A stretch of 64,000 nucleotides of DNA from Echria macrotheca (GCA_030411725.1 MU839835.1:186001-250000), one strand, 5' to 3'. Counted from the first letter of the stretch, positions 1-10,467 are shown. The notes: generated from the sequence alone by a model not told the origin. A program made the numbers and translations.

Positions 1-863
1 GCTGGATGATTGGTGGCAGGAGGTGTCGGACAGGGCAGAGTTTTAAATTACTATGTACATATATTGGCTATGCAATACCTGCTTGGGCGGGCCATGGACA
101 TAGCTTTATATACGCACCTTACTTGTGTTAACTATAGCTAGCAATCTAGCACGGCGGTCTCACAGGACAGTCAAAATCTCACAGGATAAACCCACGCGAA
201 GTATCTGGCAAAACGAGCCAGTCATCCCAACGGGGAAAATATTAATTGAAACCTGTCTCTCCCTCCCTCGCTCCGCTGGAGAGCTCTTCCTTTTCTTCGT
301 ATCTAACAAGCTATCTTTAATAGAGCCGACTACTATCGACTCGTTAGTTGTCAGGGGCACCGCTCACCACCGGGCTTCTTCCCAATCGAATCCGCTCAGG
401 AGTGCAAACACGACCAAATGTGATATCAGCAAACGCGCTACCCTACATTGAATCAATCCGATGATGCCATGCAAACTTCATTCGCATACGGGTGGTTGCA
501 TGAGGCCGTCGGGGACATAGGAGTCGACGTGGCGGTAGGCCTCACTGCATCAACGACTGACCCGCGTATTGGTGGGAATTATCACAATGGTAGGCCTCTT
601 CCGCCACCCGCGACGAGCACTTGATTGCTCGGAGGATGATCCGGTCCGTTGCATGCGATATAATGTTGGGCACAAACGACGAAACCGCGACAGATTGGTC
701 TTTCTCTGTCCGCGATCACCCCTGAGGTCAGTCACCATTGGGCGGGTGGAAGCATGCTTTCTCATGCCAGTGAAACAATGCGCATGAACAAACGGGCTCT
801 ACTAATCGAAAGAAGTGGAATAGAAAAGACTTGGTTGAGTGGTTAAGATGCGGGATCCAAAGA

Positions 864-871
864 CTATATAT
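864..871 (+). promoter_or_regulatory. TATA box of first P450 gene
   Basis: A CTATATAT run lies about 55 bp upstream of the ATG at 927. The spacing suits a short 5' leader. No other promoter element is clear here. Confidence 0.45.
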
Positions 872-926
872 CTAATGGTGGTCCTCTCCGGCTAAGGATG
901 GGCGAGCAGAGACAATTCTTCTTGAT

Positions 927-2258
927 ATGGCCAACATGTTGGAGACCGCAATCGTGTCTGGCTTGCTTTATCAGGCCGCCCTGATAGCTGGGAGTGTGCT
1001 TGTTTTGCTAGAACTTAGATTGCTGTTGGTAACCGGACGTTTCACTACCAGCATCACACATCTTCTTTCATCACCGTTCCAAGAGACGCCGGTTGACGAA
1101 CAACCCATCCTAGCGTGGGTTGAAGATCAACGCGCAACGATCGACTTCAGCTTCTTCGACATCCCTCGACCGCCCCTCCAGAAAAGACTGGAGCTCCGAG
1201 CCCGGGCCAACCGGCGACTCCATCTCGCCTTCGGCATCGCCAACTCCTTGACAACAGCATTACCCGAAACACACAAGTCTTTCATGAAGGAGGCATCGCG
1301 GGTCATCAATGCCGGCGACAACATGCGCTGGGTGGAGCTGTATGATCTCGCAGAGCTCCATCTCGGCCGGGACGCCGAAAGTGCAGAGAACCTCCTTCAT
1401 CTTGCCGACTGCACTCAGCGTCTGTGCCTGACGATAGTGCTTTTCGATAACTTCAAGGTCGACCCGCGCGACACCCCTCCGGAGGTATCCAGCTTCATCG
1501 CCAGCGAAATCAACAAGCAGTGGCTTCGGTCCAAGGGCGACGAAATGACACAAGAATCGAGCGATCTCAACCAGGCATTGCGTGGTCTGGGGCTGAGGGG
1601 AGAAGACGGGTGCCCGATGGCCCCTCAGAGGGTTCTCGGTCTCATCATGCCGCAGTACGAGACACTCTGGCGCGTTGTCCTGTTGACCTTCGTGACCGCC
1701 TATCACCGCCAAGCGCGACCCGAGAATGTCGAAAGAGTCAGGACAGTTCCACAATGCCTTGGGAACACGGAGCAAGAGGCTGAAGCGGTGAAACTGGCCA
1801 AGGTAAGATATACTCCTACTCCACAGAGGGCGACACTAATGCCAGCACAGGAGGGTCTCCGTCTATATCCGTCCAACAAGCGAATCTACAGAGCGCTAAT
1901 GACGTCGGTGTGTCTTCCCTTCAGCGCCGATGTCGAGGCCTGTCATCGGCACGAGAGAATCTGGGGACCGGACGCGCTTGAATTCCGCCCCGAACGATTT
2001 GATCGGCTATCGAAACTGCAGGTGCGGGCGTACTTTCCATATTCGCTCGGGCAGCACAGGTGTCCGGCGTATGCAGGGTTTGGCAACCGCATGATCACGA
2101 TGCTTGTGGTCGCGATGAGCCGGGTGTTCTCCGAAAAGGATTGGATGGTCTGGTTTGATGACGATAGCTTGGACAAGTGCAGCCGGAAGACGCTACCAAC
2201 GGGCAGAGACGACATGGGGCGATGGCTTCTCAGACGCAGGACCGGGGCCGGTCGATGA
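927..2258 (+). CDS. Cytochrome P450-like protein, divergent
   Basis: Probable haem-thiolate monooxygenase. Two exons are inferred, 927-1802 and 1851-2258, giving 427 residues. The 48-bp intron (GTAAGA...GCACAG, branch CACTAAT) has a length divisible by three and no stop, so the unspliced frame stays open. Splicing creates the ExxR sequence EGLR (about residues 293-296), followed by a PERF-type motif (RPERF, about 338-342) and the haem loop YSLGQHRCPA with the ligand Cys near 363. A hydrophobic N-terminal segment (about 10-35) suggests an ER anchor. It is oddly divergent. The I-helix reads MPQYET where most P450s have AGxDT/AGxET, the haem loop has Tyr for Phe and Ala for the final Gly, and it is shorter than the usual 480-530 residues. 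It lies 655 bp upstream of a canonical P450. Whether it is catalytically competent is uncertain. Confidence 0.8.
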   Translation: MANMLETAIVSGLLYQAALIAGSVLVLLELRLLLVTGRFTTSITHLLSSPFQETPVDEQPILAWVEDQRATIDFSFFDIPRPPLQKRLELRARANRRLHLAFGIANSLTTALPETHKSFMKEASRVINAGDNMRWVELYDLAELHLGRDAESAENLLHLADCTQRLCLTIVLFDNFKVDPRDTPPEVSSFIASEINKQWLRSKGDEMTQESSDLNQALRGLGLRGEDGCPMAPQRVLGLIMPQYETLWRVVLLTFVTAYHRQARPENVERVRTVPQCLGNTEQEAEAVKLAKVRYTPTPQRATLMPAQEGLRLYPSNKRIYRALMTSVCLPFSADVEACHRHERIWGPDALEFRPERFDRLSKLQVRAYFPYSLGQHRCPAYAGFGNRMITMLVVAMSRVFSEKDWMVWFDDDSLDKCSRKTLPTGRDDMGRWLLRRRTGAGR

Positions 2259-2913
2259 GGACCTGCACGACGGGCCGATGCCCAAATCTTATGTGCCTGG
2301 AAATGAGAATATCCTATATAGTCGGCGACAAACACTAGACTAGCTGCATCTTTTATTATCCGCGCATCACCAAATCGGCAACCCAGTGCTGGTGCGCACC
2401 ACGGGGATGCTCGCAAGATTCAATTTGCTCTTGAGCGCCACACCGCACGCCGGAGCGACACGCAACCCCCAAAACTGATACATTCTATGTTCATCGTCCG
2501 CTGAATTTTGGGTTATTAGCCCTTCGCGACCCTTTTCGCTGGCCATCTCAGCTCTCTTTCAGCTTGAGCACATCGCGCTGCCCGTCAGCGACTTTAGGAG
2601 CCGTCAATAGTGGAATGCTGATTTTTTTCCGGCTCGATCTCTTCAGGCTGCCCGCGCTGAAACGCGTCGCTTTGTACACGTCACGCGGCGGAAGGAATAT
2701 GCAGCGGAGGGCAGTTCACGACAGGTCACTGGTGAGATTGTGGCCGGCTCATGAATGCTATGGAGCTCGCGATTGGTCTTTCTCCTTCCGAAGTTCCGAT
2801 GCAGATGTACGCCACCTGATTTCGCTGCGGACCGTGCCCCTCTTCCTCTGATCTTCGTCCGTCTCACTCCTCTGGACCGCGACAAATGCTGTTGTCATCC
2901 AGTGACGCGAATT
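2259..2913. other. Intergenic region between the two P450 genes
   Basis: No coding frame longer than about 100 codons has credible composition here. It should hold the terminator of the first P450 and the promoter of the second. No clear TATA box was seen. Confidence 0.5.
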
Positions 2914-4611
2914 ATGGCACTGACACTTGCGATCGCGGCTTTGGTACTCAAGCATCCCATTCTCCGGCCCGGGCTCAGCTAACAGATTCATCGACAGGCG
3001 GTCCTTGGACTCGTGGGATTCATTGCCCATCGTCGAAATGCCCTTTACCGCTTCCCCGGACCGCTCCTGGCCTCTATAAGCAACATTCCGTACTGTTACC
3101 ACATGGTCGCCGGAGACCATCCGAAATGGGTCTCCTCCCTCCACAAGAAATACGGTTTGTTCCCCGAGCAGACGCTTGGCTGTACTGACCACATCAGGAC
3201 CGGTGGTCCGGACCGCGCCAAACGAGCTCTCCTTCACCACAGCAAGCTCATTTCGTGACATCTATGGCTTCCGAAAGGACCATCAGGTATTTCGAAAGAG
3301 TGCCGCTTACGACGCGGCCGCCTTCACCGCGCAGACCCGCTCCATAGTCAATGAGCGCGATCCTATCGAGCATGCCAAGATGCGCAAGCTCCTCGCGCCG
3401 GCTTTTTCGGACCGCTCCCTGCGCCAGCAGTGGCCTTTGATTAGCCAGATTGTTGATGGTTTTATGGACAGTCTTGCGACGCAGTCGAAACAAGGCAAGC
3501 AGATTGACCTCACGCTTGCTTTCAACCTTGCGACGTTTGACATCGCGACCAGTCTATCGCTGGGCGAGTCGTTTCATTCGGTGGAGGCCGGCAAGATGCA
3601 TCCTTGGGCCGCCTTCTTCAAGAACGGCGCCAGAGCCATGGGCGAGGCGGTCGCGATGATGAAGCTGCCAGGGCTTATGAATGTTGTCCTGGCCATGAAG
3701 CCGCCCCAGGTCATGAACATGATCAAGGAGCTACGTCTGCATGAAGCTCTCTGTGTTGAAATGGTCAAGAAGTATGTGACGTGCGAGTTTTAGGGGTATT
3801 GCTAATTCTATAGACGCGAACAGTCTCCGACGGGCCGTCAGGATATTATCGGATTAGTGCTAGACGCCAAGGAAAACCAAGATGGAAACATCTCGACCTC
3901 GTTCAAGGCCGCTCAGCTGTCTGATCTTGTTATTGCCGGCACCGAGACTACCAGCACGGCTCTCGCCACCACCAACTATTTTGTCTTGCGGAACGCGGCT
4001 GTCTTGCAGAAGCTGCGTGCTGAAATCCGGGGTCGATTTAAGAGCTATCAAGAGATCATCCCGGCAACCACCGCAGACTTGGAATATCTGAATGCTGTTT
4101 TGAATGAAGGTCTTCGAATCATGGCTCCAGTCCCTTGGCCGCCTTCGCGGACTGTTCCCGCTGGTGGGGATACGGTGGACGGGAATTTTCTTCCTGGTGG
4201 TGTAGGTCCCTTGTTCGTGGCCTGATTCACCGCTGACCGGGACAGACCTGGGTTTCGACAAACTACTTCGCTGCGGCTCGGTCACCGGACAATTTTGCGG
4301 AGCCCGAAGAGTTTCGACCGGAAAGGTGGATTGACAAGGGTGGCGACGTGTTGGATGCAAGCCAGCCTTTTGGTCTTGGCGTTCGGGCTTGCATTGGCAA
4401 AGCGTGAGTTTTTCTCTTGACTGGCTCAACCGCCGCTGACGTGTCTAGCATGGCACTTTCCGAGATGCGGCTCATCATGGCCAAGATGCATTACAGGTTC
4501 GATGTTGAGGCTGTTGACGAGGAGCTAGATTGGATCAAAGCCACGGTCTTTCGTCTTCTATGGGACAAGCCGGCTTTGATGGCGCGGCTCCGCGAGAGGG
4601 ACGGTGTGTGA
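2914..4611 (+). CDS. Cytochrome P450 monooxygenase (CYP65/isotrichodermin hydroxylase-like)
   Basis: Membrane-bound P450, expected to hydroxylate a small hydrophobic metabolite at the ER. Six exons are inferred: 2914-2943, 2998-3154, 3198-3771, 3814-4201, 4246-4403 and 4449-4611. They total 1470 nt and give 489 residues. All five introns are short (42-54 bp) and every junction keeps frame. The start at 2914 gives a hydrophobic anchor (MALTLAIAAL...) followed by a basic stretch and the FPGP hinge. The I-helix AGTETT is near 295-300, ExxR (EGLR) near 352, PERW follows, and the haem loop FGLGVRACIG has Cys near 432. These motifs are all canonical. The N-terminal block YGPVVRTAPNELSF is typical of the fungal CYP65-like group, several members of which act in toxin or polyketide pathways. 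No synthase gene is visible nearby, so the substrate is unknown. Boundaries of the two shortest introns are the least certain. Confidence 0.9.
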
Positions 4612-5538
4612 TTCGAGCGGCTGATCCTGTCATCAGACAGTTTTATGCAAGCAAATGTGGGTTGGGTGGCGAGCTTGGACGAGAGATTGGGTAAAAGGGA
4701 AAGGACCTCCTACCGCCATTTGCTACTCGCCAGGGTGTTGCTGAGGCACCGAAGGCCTGATATCTACTCTTCTGCCACTACGATTATCTTGCTGTACGGT
4801 AATCATTCTCTATTTCACAAATTCCATATCTTATCTGCTGCCGAAGAGAAAGAAAAGGAAATTGATGAAGGATTCAAATGTGCGCGCAGCCTTGTACCGA
4901 GATTCCAGGGTGACCCACTCAAATTTCATCCAATCATTAAGCAGGAGGACAACAGCCTCGTCTTGGCATTCAGCCTTGGGATCGTTCGTCCAGCCTAAGA
5001 GTCGTCCGAACAAGTTCCGCACCGCTCATCATTCTCTCTGATTAGCGGGGACGAAAATTTAGAATACTGCCAGTCCTATACTTTCCGTCGTGCTGGATGC
5101 GAGAAAAAATCACGTCTTGAAAATTCCATGCTGTGTCGCGCAAATCGTTGTCAACAAGGCTTGGTTCCTGTCTACCACAGACCACCCAGACGGGAGATTG
5201 ATCGATGATACGCCAGAGCTGGCTGGTAGGTAAGGGAGCGTTGTAACTAGGTAGTCGGCTGAGCGAGCGAACCGCAGAGGACAGATAACGTTGAACAGAG
5301 GGACTGCAAGTTCCCGCAGACTATCTCGAGTAGTTTGCTGCCACAGATCTGGTACCCAGTCAGGCGACATTCTCTTGGTCGGCTTGGCGACGTTACGGGA
5401 GTTTGCATTGTCTGAACGACACTCGATCCATGCCAACCTCTCGAACACACCGGCGTGTGGGTTCCCACAAAAAGCAGTGCATACGGCCGGCCAAGCCCTA
5501 ATCTTTAGTAGGGCAAGACTAAAGTTTCTGCAGATAGA
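4612..5538. other. Intergenic, nothing recognised
   Basis: Frames of 117 codons (plus) and 156 codons (minus) exist but lack protein-like composition, splice support or family motifs. The stretch probably holds the P450 3' end and the promoter of the next gene. Confidence 0.5.
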
Positions 5539-5546
5539 TATAAATA
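5539..5546 (+). promoter_or_regulatory. TATA box of interrupted gene
   Basis: TATAAATA lies 113 bp upstream of the ATG at 5659. The leader between them is rich in A and C (CACACTCCAACAAACATC...), as is usual for filamentous fungal 5' UTRs. Confidence 0.5.
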
Positions 5547-5658
5547 CAGCACCCACAGCCACGGCCAGGCCATTCCTCAATCACCACACTCCAACAAACA
5601 TCGACCCAGCATCAGAACGTCCGAAATCGATATCCCGCAGTCTACACCCAACTTTAAC

Positions 5659-6960
5659 ATGTCTCATTCTGTCGACCCCGACATGCCCGACTGCAACGAC
5701 GGATGGGACGGCTGGGACGAAGACGAAGTAGAGCGCTACGAGCCCAACGGAAACTACCTGTGTGGCCACCAGGATGCCCTCCGACCGATCGGCATATCCC
5801 TGGTGCCCTTCGTCATCGACCGCTACTCCGAATATACCGGCAATCACGATGTCACCGTCCTCCTAGCGAAACACCTCGTGGAGCCGCTCGACTTTGATGA
5901 TGCCTACTCCGACGGCATTTGGGTAAACTTCGTCAGCTGCGAGCTGGAGTACAATAAACAATACCCCCCGTTTGCCGGCGGCCTCGTCGCCACCTGGCTC
6001 TAAACCGACGACAACGAATTCAAGCTGCAGGTTGGCGACGGCGGGTATGGCTGCGACCTCCATATCGACAAGTCCGTCGCGGCGACGCTCGAGAGGGACT
6101 GCATCCCGCCGGAAAGTGCGATTCTCATCCTGGCCGAGCTCATCCACAACTGCGAGGCCATCGCCTTCGTCGACAACCGCTTCATCGTGGAGCTGCCACT
6201 CGAAACGAGGTCGAAATACTTGGAACGTCTCCGTCACCTTCCGCTCGATCTCAGTGATGGTCCCTTCACCATCGAGTACCACAACGGGCCGCTCCCAAAC
6301 ACACCCCGACGACAACGTCCGACTGCCTTGGGCCTGATCAACCAGTCGTCTCATCAGATCAGCTCCTCTCCCGTCGCCAGCCACAACGGGCCTTCTCCTT
6401 CCATGCCCCCGGCGGCGGGCCTAACACCCACTATTACCAACCCGAACAAGACGGCTCTCGGACGCGGCCTCTACAAGCTATTCCCCATCGACACCAACGC
6501 CGCCGGCTTCCAGAGAAGTGTCCTCTGCGTCGGGGCCCGGTGGGAGATCGCCAGGGACGAGAGCACCAATACGGCCTACATCGCCGGCAGACAGGGCGTC
6601 TGCGCCACCGCCGACTTGAGCATGATGGGTCGGCCCTACGTCTGGGATAAGAGTACCACCTCTGGTGCCGCCATGTTGCGACTCCAGAATGACACGGATT
6701 CCTCGTCGACGGATACAGGACGGAGCAACGACATCGTCGGTCGCGACGACGACGAGATTTACGAGGAGTATCGGGATTTCTTCGGGGGCCATAACCGCCC
6801 GTACTCGGTTGCCGAGTACTTGATTCACACGCCGATTCCCGCGGGGTTTCTAGCTGAGATGGATGGTGCAGGGAGCGGTGGTGGGGTGACTTGGAAGCGC
6901 GTTGCCGCGGGTGGAAAATTCATTTGGATGGATGAGGAGGACGCGGGACAGGGCCAATGA
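5659..6960 (+). pseudogene. Unknown protein gene interrupted by one in-frame TAA
   Basis: One reading frame runs from the ATG at 5659 to the TGA at 6958-6960 (434 codons including stops). It is open throughout except for a TAA at 6001-6003, after 114 residues. The frame on both sides has strong coding character, with C/G-ending codons and acidic, aromatic-rich protein. Residues between the stop and the next Met (6187) look equally coding (VGDGGYGCDLHIDKS, then LILAELIHNCEAIAFVDNRF). A real nonsense mutation is the simplest reading. CAA to TAA would be a single C-to-T change. The alternative is a 45-nt in-frame intron at 5986-6030 (GTCGCC...CTGCAG), which would remove the stop but has a poor donor. 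I do not recognise the family. The N-terminus is acidic and rich in W and D. The C-terminal part includes an SVAEYL-type segment. Confidence 0.65.
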
Positions 6961-7339
6961 TTCCAGTATTTGGGCTTTTCCTGGGCGTTCACGGATAGGT
7001 CGGAAGCATGGGGGAGTTCTCGGAGTTTCCAAGCTTTCGTCGGCTTCTAGTCATAGTCAATTTCTCGTCTAGGTAGTCAGCCTCTGGGAGACAGGAATCA
7101 AGCCTTGTTCGCAACGATTTGCTCGACATGGAATTTTGAAGACGCGGCTTTTTTTTTCGCACGTGATTGTCAACGATGAAGTCTCGAACTGCTTGATTGA
7201 CCGTATCAAGTCCTGACCGCAGAACAGGAGCATCCATCCTAAGATGTCTGGGAGACAGTGTGACCCAACGGGGATATGAGAAGAACAAAAAAAGAAAAAA
7301 AAAACAAGTGGTATCTTGCAAAGCCTGAACCTCAACCAA
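6961..7339. other. Convergent 3' intergenic region
   Basis: This lies between the stop of the plus-strand gene and the 3' end of the minus-strand repeat protein. Nothing coding is supported. An A-rich run (AAAAAAAGAAAAAAAAAACAAG) sits near 7288-7311. Confidence 0.5.
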
Positions 7340-7400
7340 CCAACAAAACAACACCAAGAACCAACAAACAACACCACGGACCAACAAACAACACCGCGAG
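7340..7400. repeat. Three tandem copies of a 20-bp A/C-rich unit
   Basis: CCAACAAACAACACCACGGA and near-identical copies occupy 7340-7360, 7361-7380 and 7381-7400. They lie just beyond the stop codon of the minus-strand gene, so they are likely in its 3' UTR, where they read as a T/G-rich repeat. Confidence 0.8.
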
Positions 7401-7424
7401 CTCATTCCAGACCACAAAAGTCAG

Positions 7425-8204
7425 CTACCTCTTCCCAGGATCCGAACAACAACACCCAGCATGATCACTAAAACAGCATCCCTCGTTGTCACTAAAGAAA
7501 CAGCCCCCATTGCTACTAAAACAGCACCCGCCATTGCTGCTGAAAAAACAACCCCCATCGCTGCTGAAACAACATCCCCCGTAGCTACTGAAGCAGCAGC
7601 CGCCCGTCGTGCTGAAGCAGCACCCAGGCGCGCTGGCGAGCTCCGCCTTGGCCGCGTCGTCCAAGGCGTAGGAAGTTGGCACCTGCATTGGTTTCGGAGG
7701 GGTGTACGGCTCCCTGGTGGATGAGGATGATCGTGGGGAGGAAGGTGTTCCGGCGGCGTGGAGGCGGTCGTTTGAGGTTGCTGAGGACGATGAGACTGAT
7801 GATCGGGTTGGGGACCGGCTTGTTGTTGTTTGGCTGGGTGTTGGGACTGGTGGGGCTCTGGATGCTGGTCCGCCGTCGCCGCCGCTCCTGCTCTGCGAAG
7901 GTGTTATGATGGTGGCTTCGTACGAGGGAGGAGGCTCGTGGACGGGGACGAGCATGTCGTCATCGTCGGTTTCGGTGGGGATGGTCTGGCGATGGCTGCC
8001 GTTGTAGTTTGGTATGATGCTATTCAGCGCGGCGGATGTTTTTGGGTCCATCTTTTCGTTGAGTGTGAGCAAGTCGCCCTGAGTGTGTTCTGATCCTCTT
8101 GATTCGGGTTCGAGTTCGGGTTCGGGTCCGGCTGTGCCTGAGGGTCGTTGAAAGCTGAAGATACACGACGAGAATTCGATCTGACGATTGATAGAAAATT
8201 GCAA
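7425..8204 (-). CDS. PPxY protein with cysteine-rich GCCFS octapeptide tail
   Basis: The frame encodes 259 residues from the ATG at 8204. An internal ATG at 8051 (MDPKTSAALN) is an equally good start, and an upstream exon in another frame cannot be excluded. The N-terminal half is disordered and rich in S, T and P, with the motif EPPPSYEA near 90-97. This is a PPxY element of the kind bound by WW domains of Nedd4/Rsp5 ubiquitin ligases. The last 66 residues are eight uninterrupted octapeptides of the form GCCFSxxG (GCCFSTTG, GCCFSSYG, GCCFSSDG, GCFFSSNG, GCCFSSNG, GCFFSDNE, GCCFSDHA, GCCCSDPG) plus KR. No signal peptide or membrane helix is seen. Cys-Cys-Phe clusters could be palmitoylated or bind metal, which is inference. 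Fungal proteins with comparable short Cys-repeat tails exist, but I cannot assign a function. Confidence 0.65.
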   Translation of the reverse strand: MQFSINRQIEFSSCIFSFQRPSGTAGPEPELEPESRGSEHTQGDLLTLNEKMDPKTSAALNSIIPNYNGSHRQTIPTETDDDDMLVPVHEPPPSYEATIITPSQSRSGGDGGPASRAPPVPTPSQTTTSRSPTRSSVSSSSATSNDRLHAAGTPSSPRSSSSTREPYTPPKPMQVPTSYALDDAAKAELASAPGCCFSTTGGCCFSSYGGCCFSSDGGCFFSSNGGCCFSSNGGCFFSDNEGCCFSDHAGCCCSDPGKR

Positions 8205-8289
8205 AGAGTGTCGTCAGATGTCGAACCGGCGGGTTTCGTCTCCGTCTTATTCTGATTTTCCATGCCAATCGAGCTGATGTATCGCGGCC

Positions 8290-8445
8290 TCTGATTGGCC
8301 CACTTTCGAACTGCACGTCGGATTGGATCCGAAGCGCGGGGGGACTCGTCACCCACCACCCTGCCATCACGTCGCGGGGAGGCCTCGCTAACCTCACAAG
8401 ATCGGGCCATTGGCCGGAGAGGCCCAATCCATCAGATTGGGTCGA
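8290..8445 (-). promoter_or_regulatory. Cluster of CCAAT boxes upstream of repeat protein
   Basis: Five CCAAT/ATTGG pentamers fall within about 150 bp, near 8296, 8322, 8411, 8424 and 8437. The last two form the arms of an inverted repeat (CCCAAT...ATTGGG). CCAAT is the binding site of the HAP/NF-Y complex. The position 90-240 bp upstream of the minus-strand ATG suits a promoter. Confidence 0.4.
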
Positions 8446-9452
8446 CGCGGTGGCTTTCAGTCCTGCATGATGGCGTTACGGCAACGCGGAGACGCGTAAG
8501 TGTGGTGCCAGCCCTACACCTGCCAATTCCATCGGACCGGCGTGGTCCATTTCGGTGGCGCCGAGTCCGTGGATCGCTTCCGAGGATCGTCGACAACGAG
8601 CCCGGAGCACCTGCAAAATCCCGCCAAGGGAAAGGATCTTGTTGGAACAGATAAGCCCTAAATAAACGCACATCCCTGAATCTGACAGATCTCATTACCT
8701 AGCTGACCTCATCGAGGAGGTACGGGAACTCCAACAGACAAGCGCGGCCCGCATTGACAGCTCCGCGCTGCAACGGATCGAAGCGCAGTGTATAATTGCT
8801 TGTTCCGACCTCCGAGCTTCGAATCTTCCGCAAAGCCCCAATTCTTGAACAAGGTCGAGATGAGGGGCTTGGGTGTCGAATCGGTACAAGAACAGAGCAC
8901 ATCCATTGGCGTCTCATCGAGAGATTTCCTTGGTTGCCGGCGTAAGATTGAACCACAAAAGGACTGTCTACCAAATGCGGCTGTGCGGCGTAGGGGGATT
9001 GTTCCTGAAGGAATTCGCCCATTGACAGGACGGGGTGGACAGCGGCAGGAAAAGTCACCAGACGCCACGCACTGACCAGGGCTAGATTTTAAACATCGGA
9101 CGGAACTGCTGTGCCGCTTTCAAGTTACGTTTTAGCCTTTGCTCTCCTTGCTCCTGGCGATCGCTGCGATCCAATTCCCGGCGCATTTCCTTCTCTACCA
9201 GCGGTTCCAGGTTATGCAAGTGCCCCTCTGGGCGGCAACAGACAAGCTCATTTTGCGCCCCCAGTCCCATGTATCCATCGCCCAGATTCCGCCGCCAAGG
9301 TACGTTGGATCACCATCCCAGCGACGATGTGACGGCAACAAGGTTTTGTAAACCTGCGGGCCGCACCCGAGCGATTGTTATAACCACCTTTTCTCCTGCC
9401 ATTCTGCTTTGATTCCCCTCCTTTTCCCGTTTTCTCCTCCGCAGACAACATC
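8446..9452. other. Intergenic, nothing recognised
   Basis: Several frames of 60-120 codons overlap on both strands without convincing composition. The CT-rich segment near 9380-9440 is the likely leader of the next plus-strand gene. Confidence 0.45.
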
Positions 9453-10467
9453 ATGGGGTCACTTGTTGGGCCGCTGACAACGACGTTCGTCGCGCCGACG
9501 ACATGCCCGACCTCGTTCTCAAATACATACGTCGATGAGCGCACGGTACTGGCCATCGGGCCGCTGCGCAAACATACGGAATGCTTCCCGAAAAACTTTG
9601 TCGCCGTGCGCGACTTTTACTACTCGCCTGGCGTGTGTCCGGCCGGATATGAGACGGCCTGTTCGAGTTTTAACTCCGCCGGGACGGTTACGGAAACCGT
9701 CGTGACATGCTGTCCAAGGTTAGAATGCTCTTCAGGATTTCAACTGTGCTAACATTTTCACAGGAGCTTCACCTGCCAAACCGAGAGCATCTTCCCCGAG
9801 CAAATAACTTTCGGCTGCGTCTCGCGGACAGGCGCGACCTGGACGTTCCCAACACTGACCGTGCTATCATCCGGCGAGCCAGTGTCAGTAAAATCGTTGG
9901 CTTTTACCGATCCACTGGGGAATACAGGTGGTGTAAACGCGTTCAGCATACAGATCCGCTACCAGTCCACCGACTTCACCACGCCGACGATAACATCCGC
10001 GGTGCGCCCTCCCCAGCCACACTGTCTGAGACAAAACTAACATCATCAAGCCTCTTACACAAAAACCCGGTCCTCAGACCACAGGCACGGGAAACACCAC
10101 CTCAGAAACACCTCCAACAGGCCTCTCCACAGCTGCCGCCGTCGGAGCCGGCGTAGGCTCAGCAGTCGGCGCCCTTCTCATTGCAGGGATAATCTTCTTC
10201 GTATACCGCAATTCAAGGAGGAAACGTCGCGAGATGCAGCTTTCATCACCAACGCAAGCATCGCCGGAGGATTCCAAACTGGGGCATCTGTACGGGGGAC
10301 CGCCGGCGCCCGGACAGACAGCGTACGAACTCAAGGGCGGGGCGCACGAGCGGCATGTAGAACTCGCGGCGCAGCAAAGATATCAACACCAGGAGCTGCC
10401 GAATAATGAGCATAGGGAGGTTTGGGAGCTGCCAGACAGTCAGCAAGCGGCGAGGCGGGATTCATGA
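9453..10467 (+). CDS. Single-pass membrane protein with cysteine-rich ectodomain
   Basis: Three exons are inferred, 9453-9718, 9764-10001 and 10051-10467, encoding 306 residues. The introns (45 and 49 bp) have GCTAAC- and ACTAAC-type branch sites, and both junctions keep frame. The N-terminal region carries spaced cysteines (TTC, ECF, VCP, ACS, TCCP, FTCQ, FGC) and resembles the ectodomains of fungal wall-sensor-like proteins. It is followed by a Pro/Thr linker (about 170-195), a Gly/Ala-rich membrane helix (about 196-220, AAAVGAGVGSAVGALLIAGI) and a basic stop-transfer RRKRRE. The C-terminal cytosolic tail of about 85 residues is polar and rich in Gln, Glu and His. No classical signal peptide is visible at the N-terminus. 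The function is unknown. A cell-surface sensor or adaptor is inference from topology alone. Confidence 0.75.

Noticed and set aside
829..905. GGTTGAGTGGTTAAGATG resembles the A box of a tRNA-Ser/Leu gene.
   Set aside because: No B box (GGTTCGA) follows at tRNA distance and no acceptor stem can be paired.
927..4611. The two P450 genes as the edge of a secondary-metabolite cluster.
   Set aside because: No polyketide synthase, peptide synthetase, terpene cyclase, prenyltransferase or cluster regulator is visible downstream. The upstream side is outside the window.
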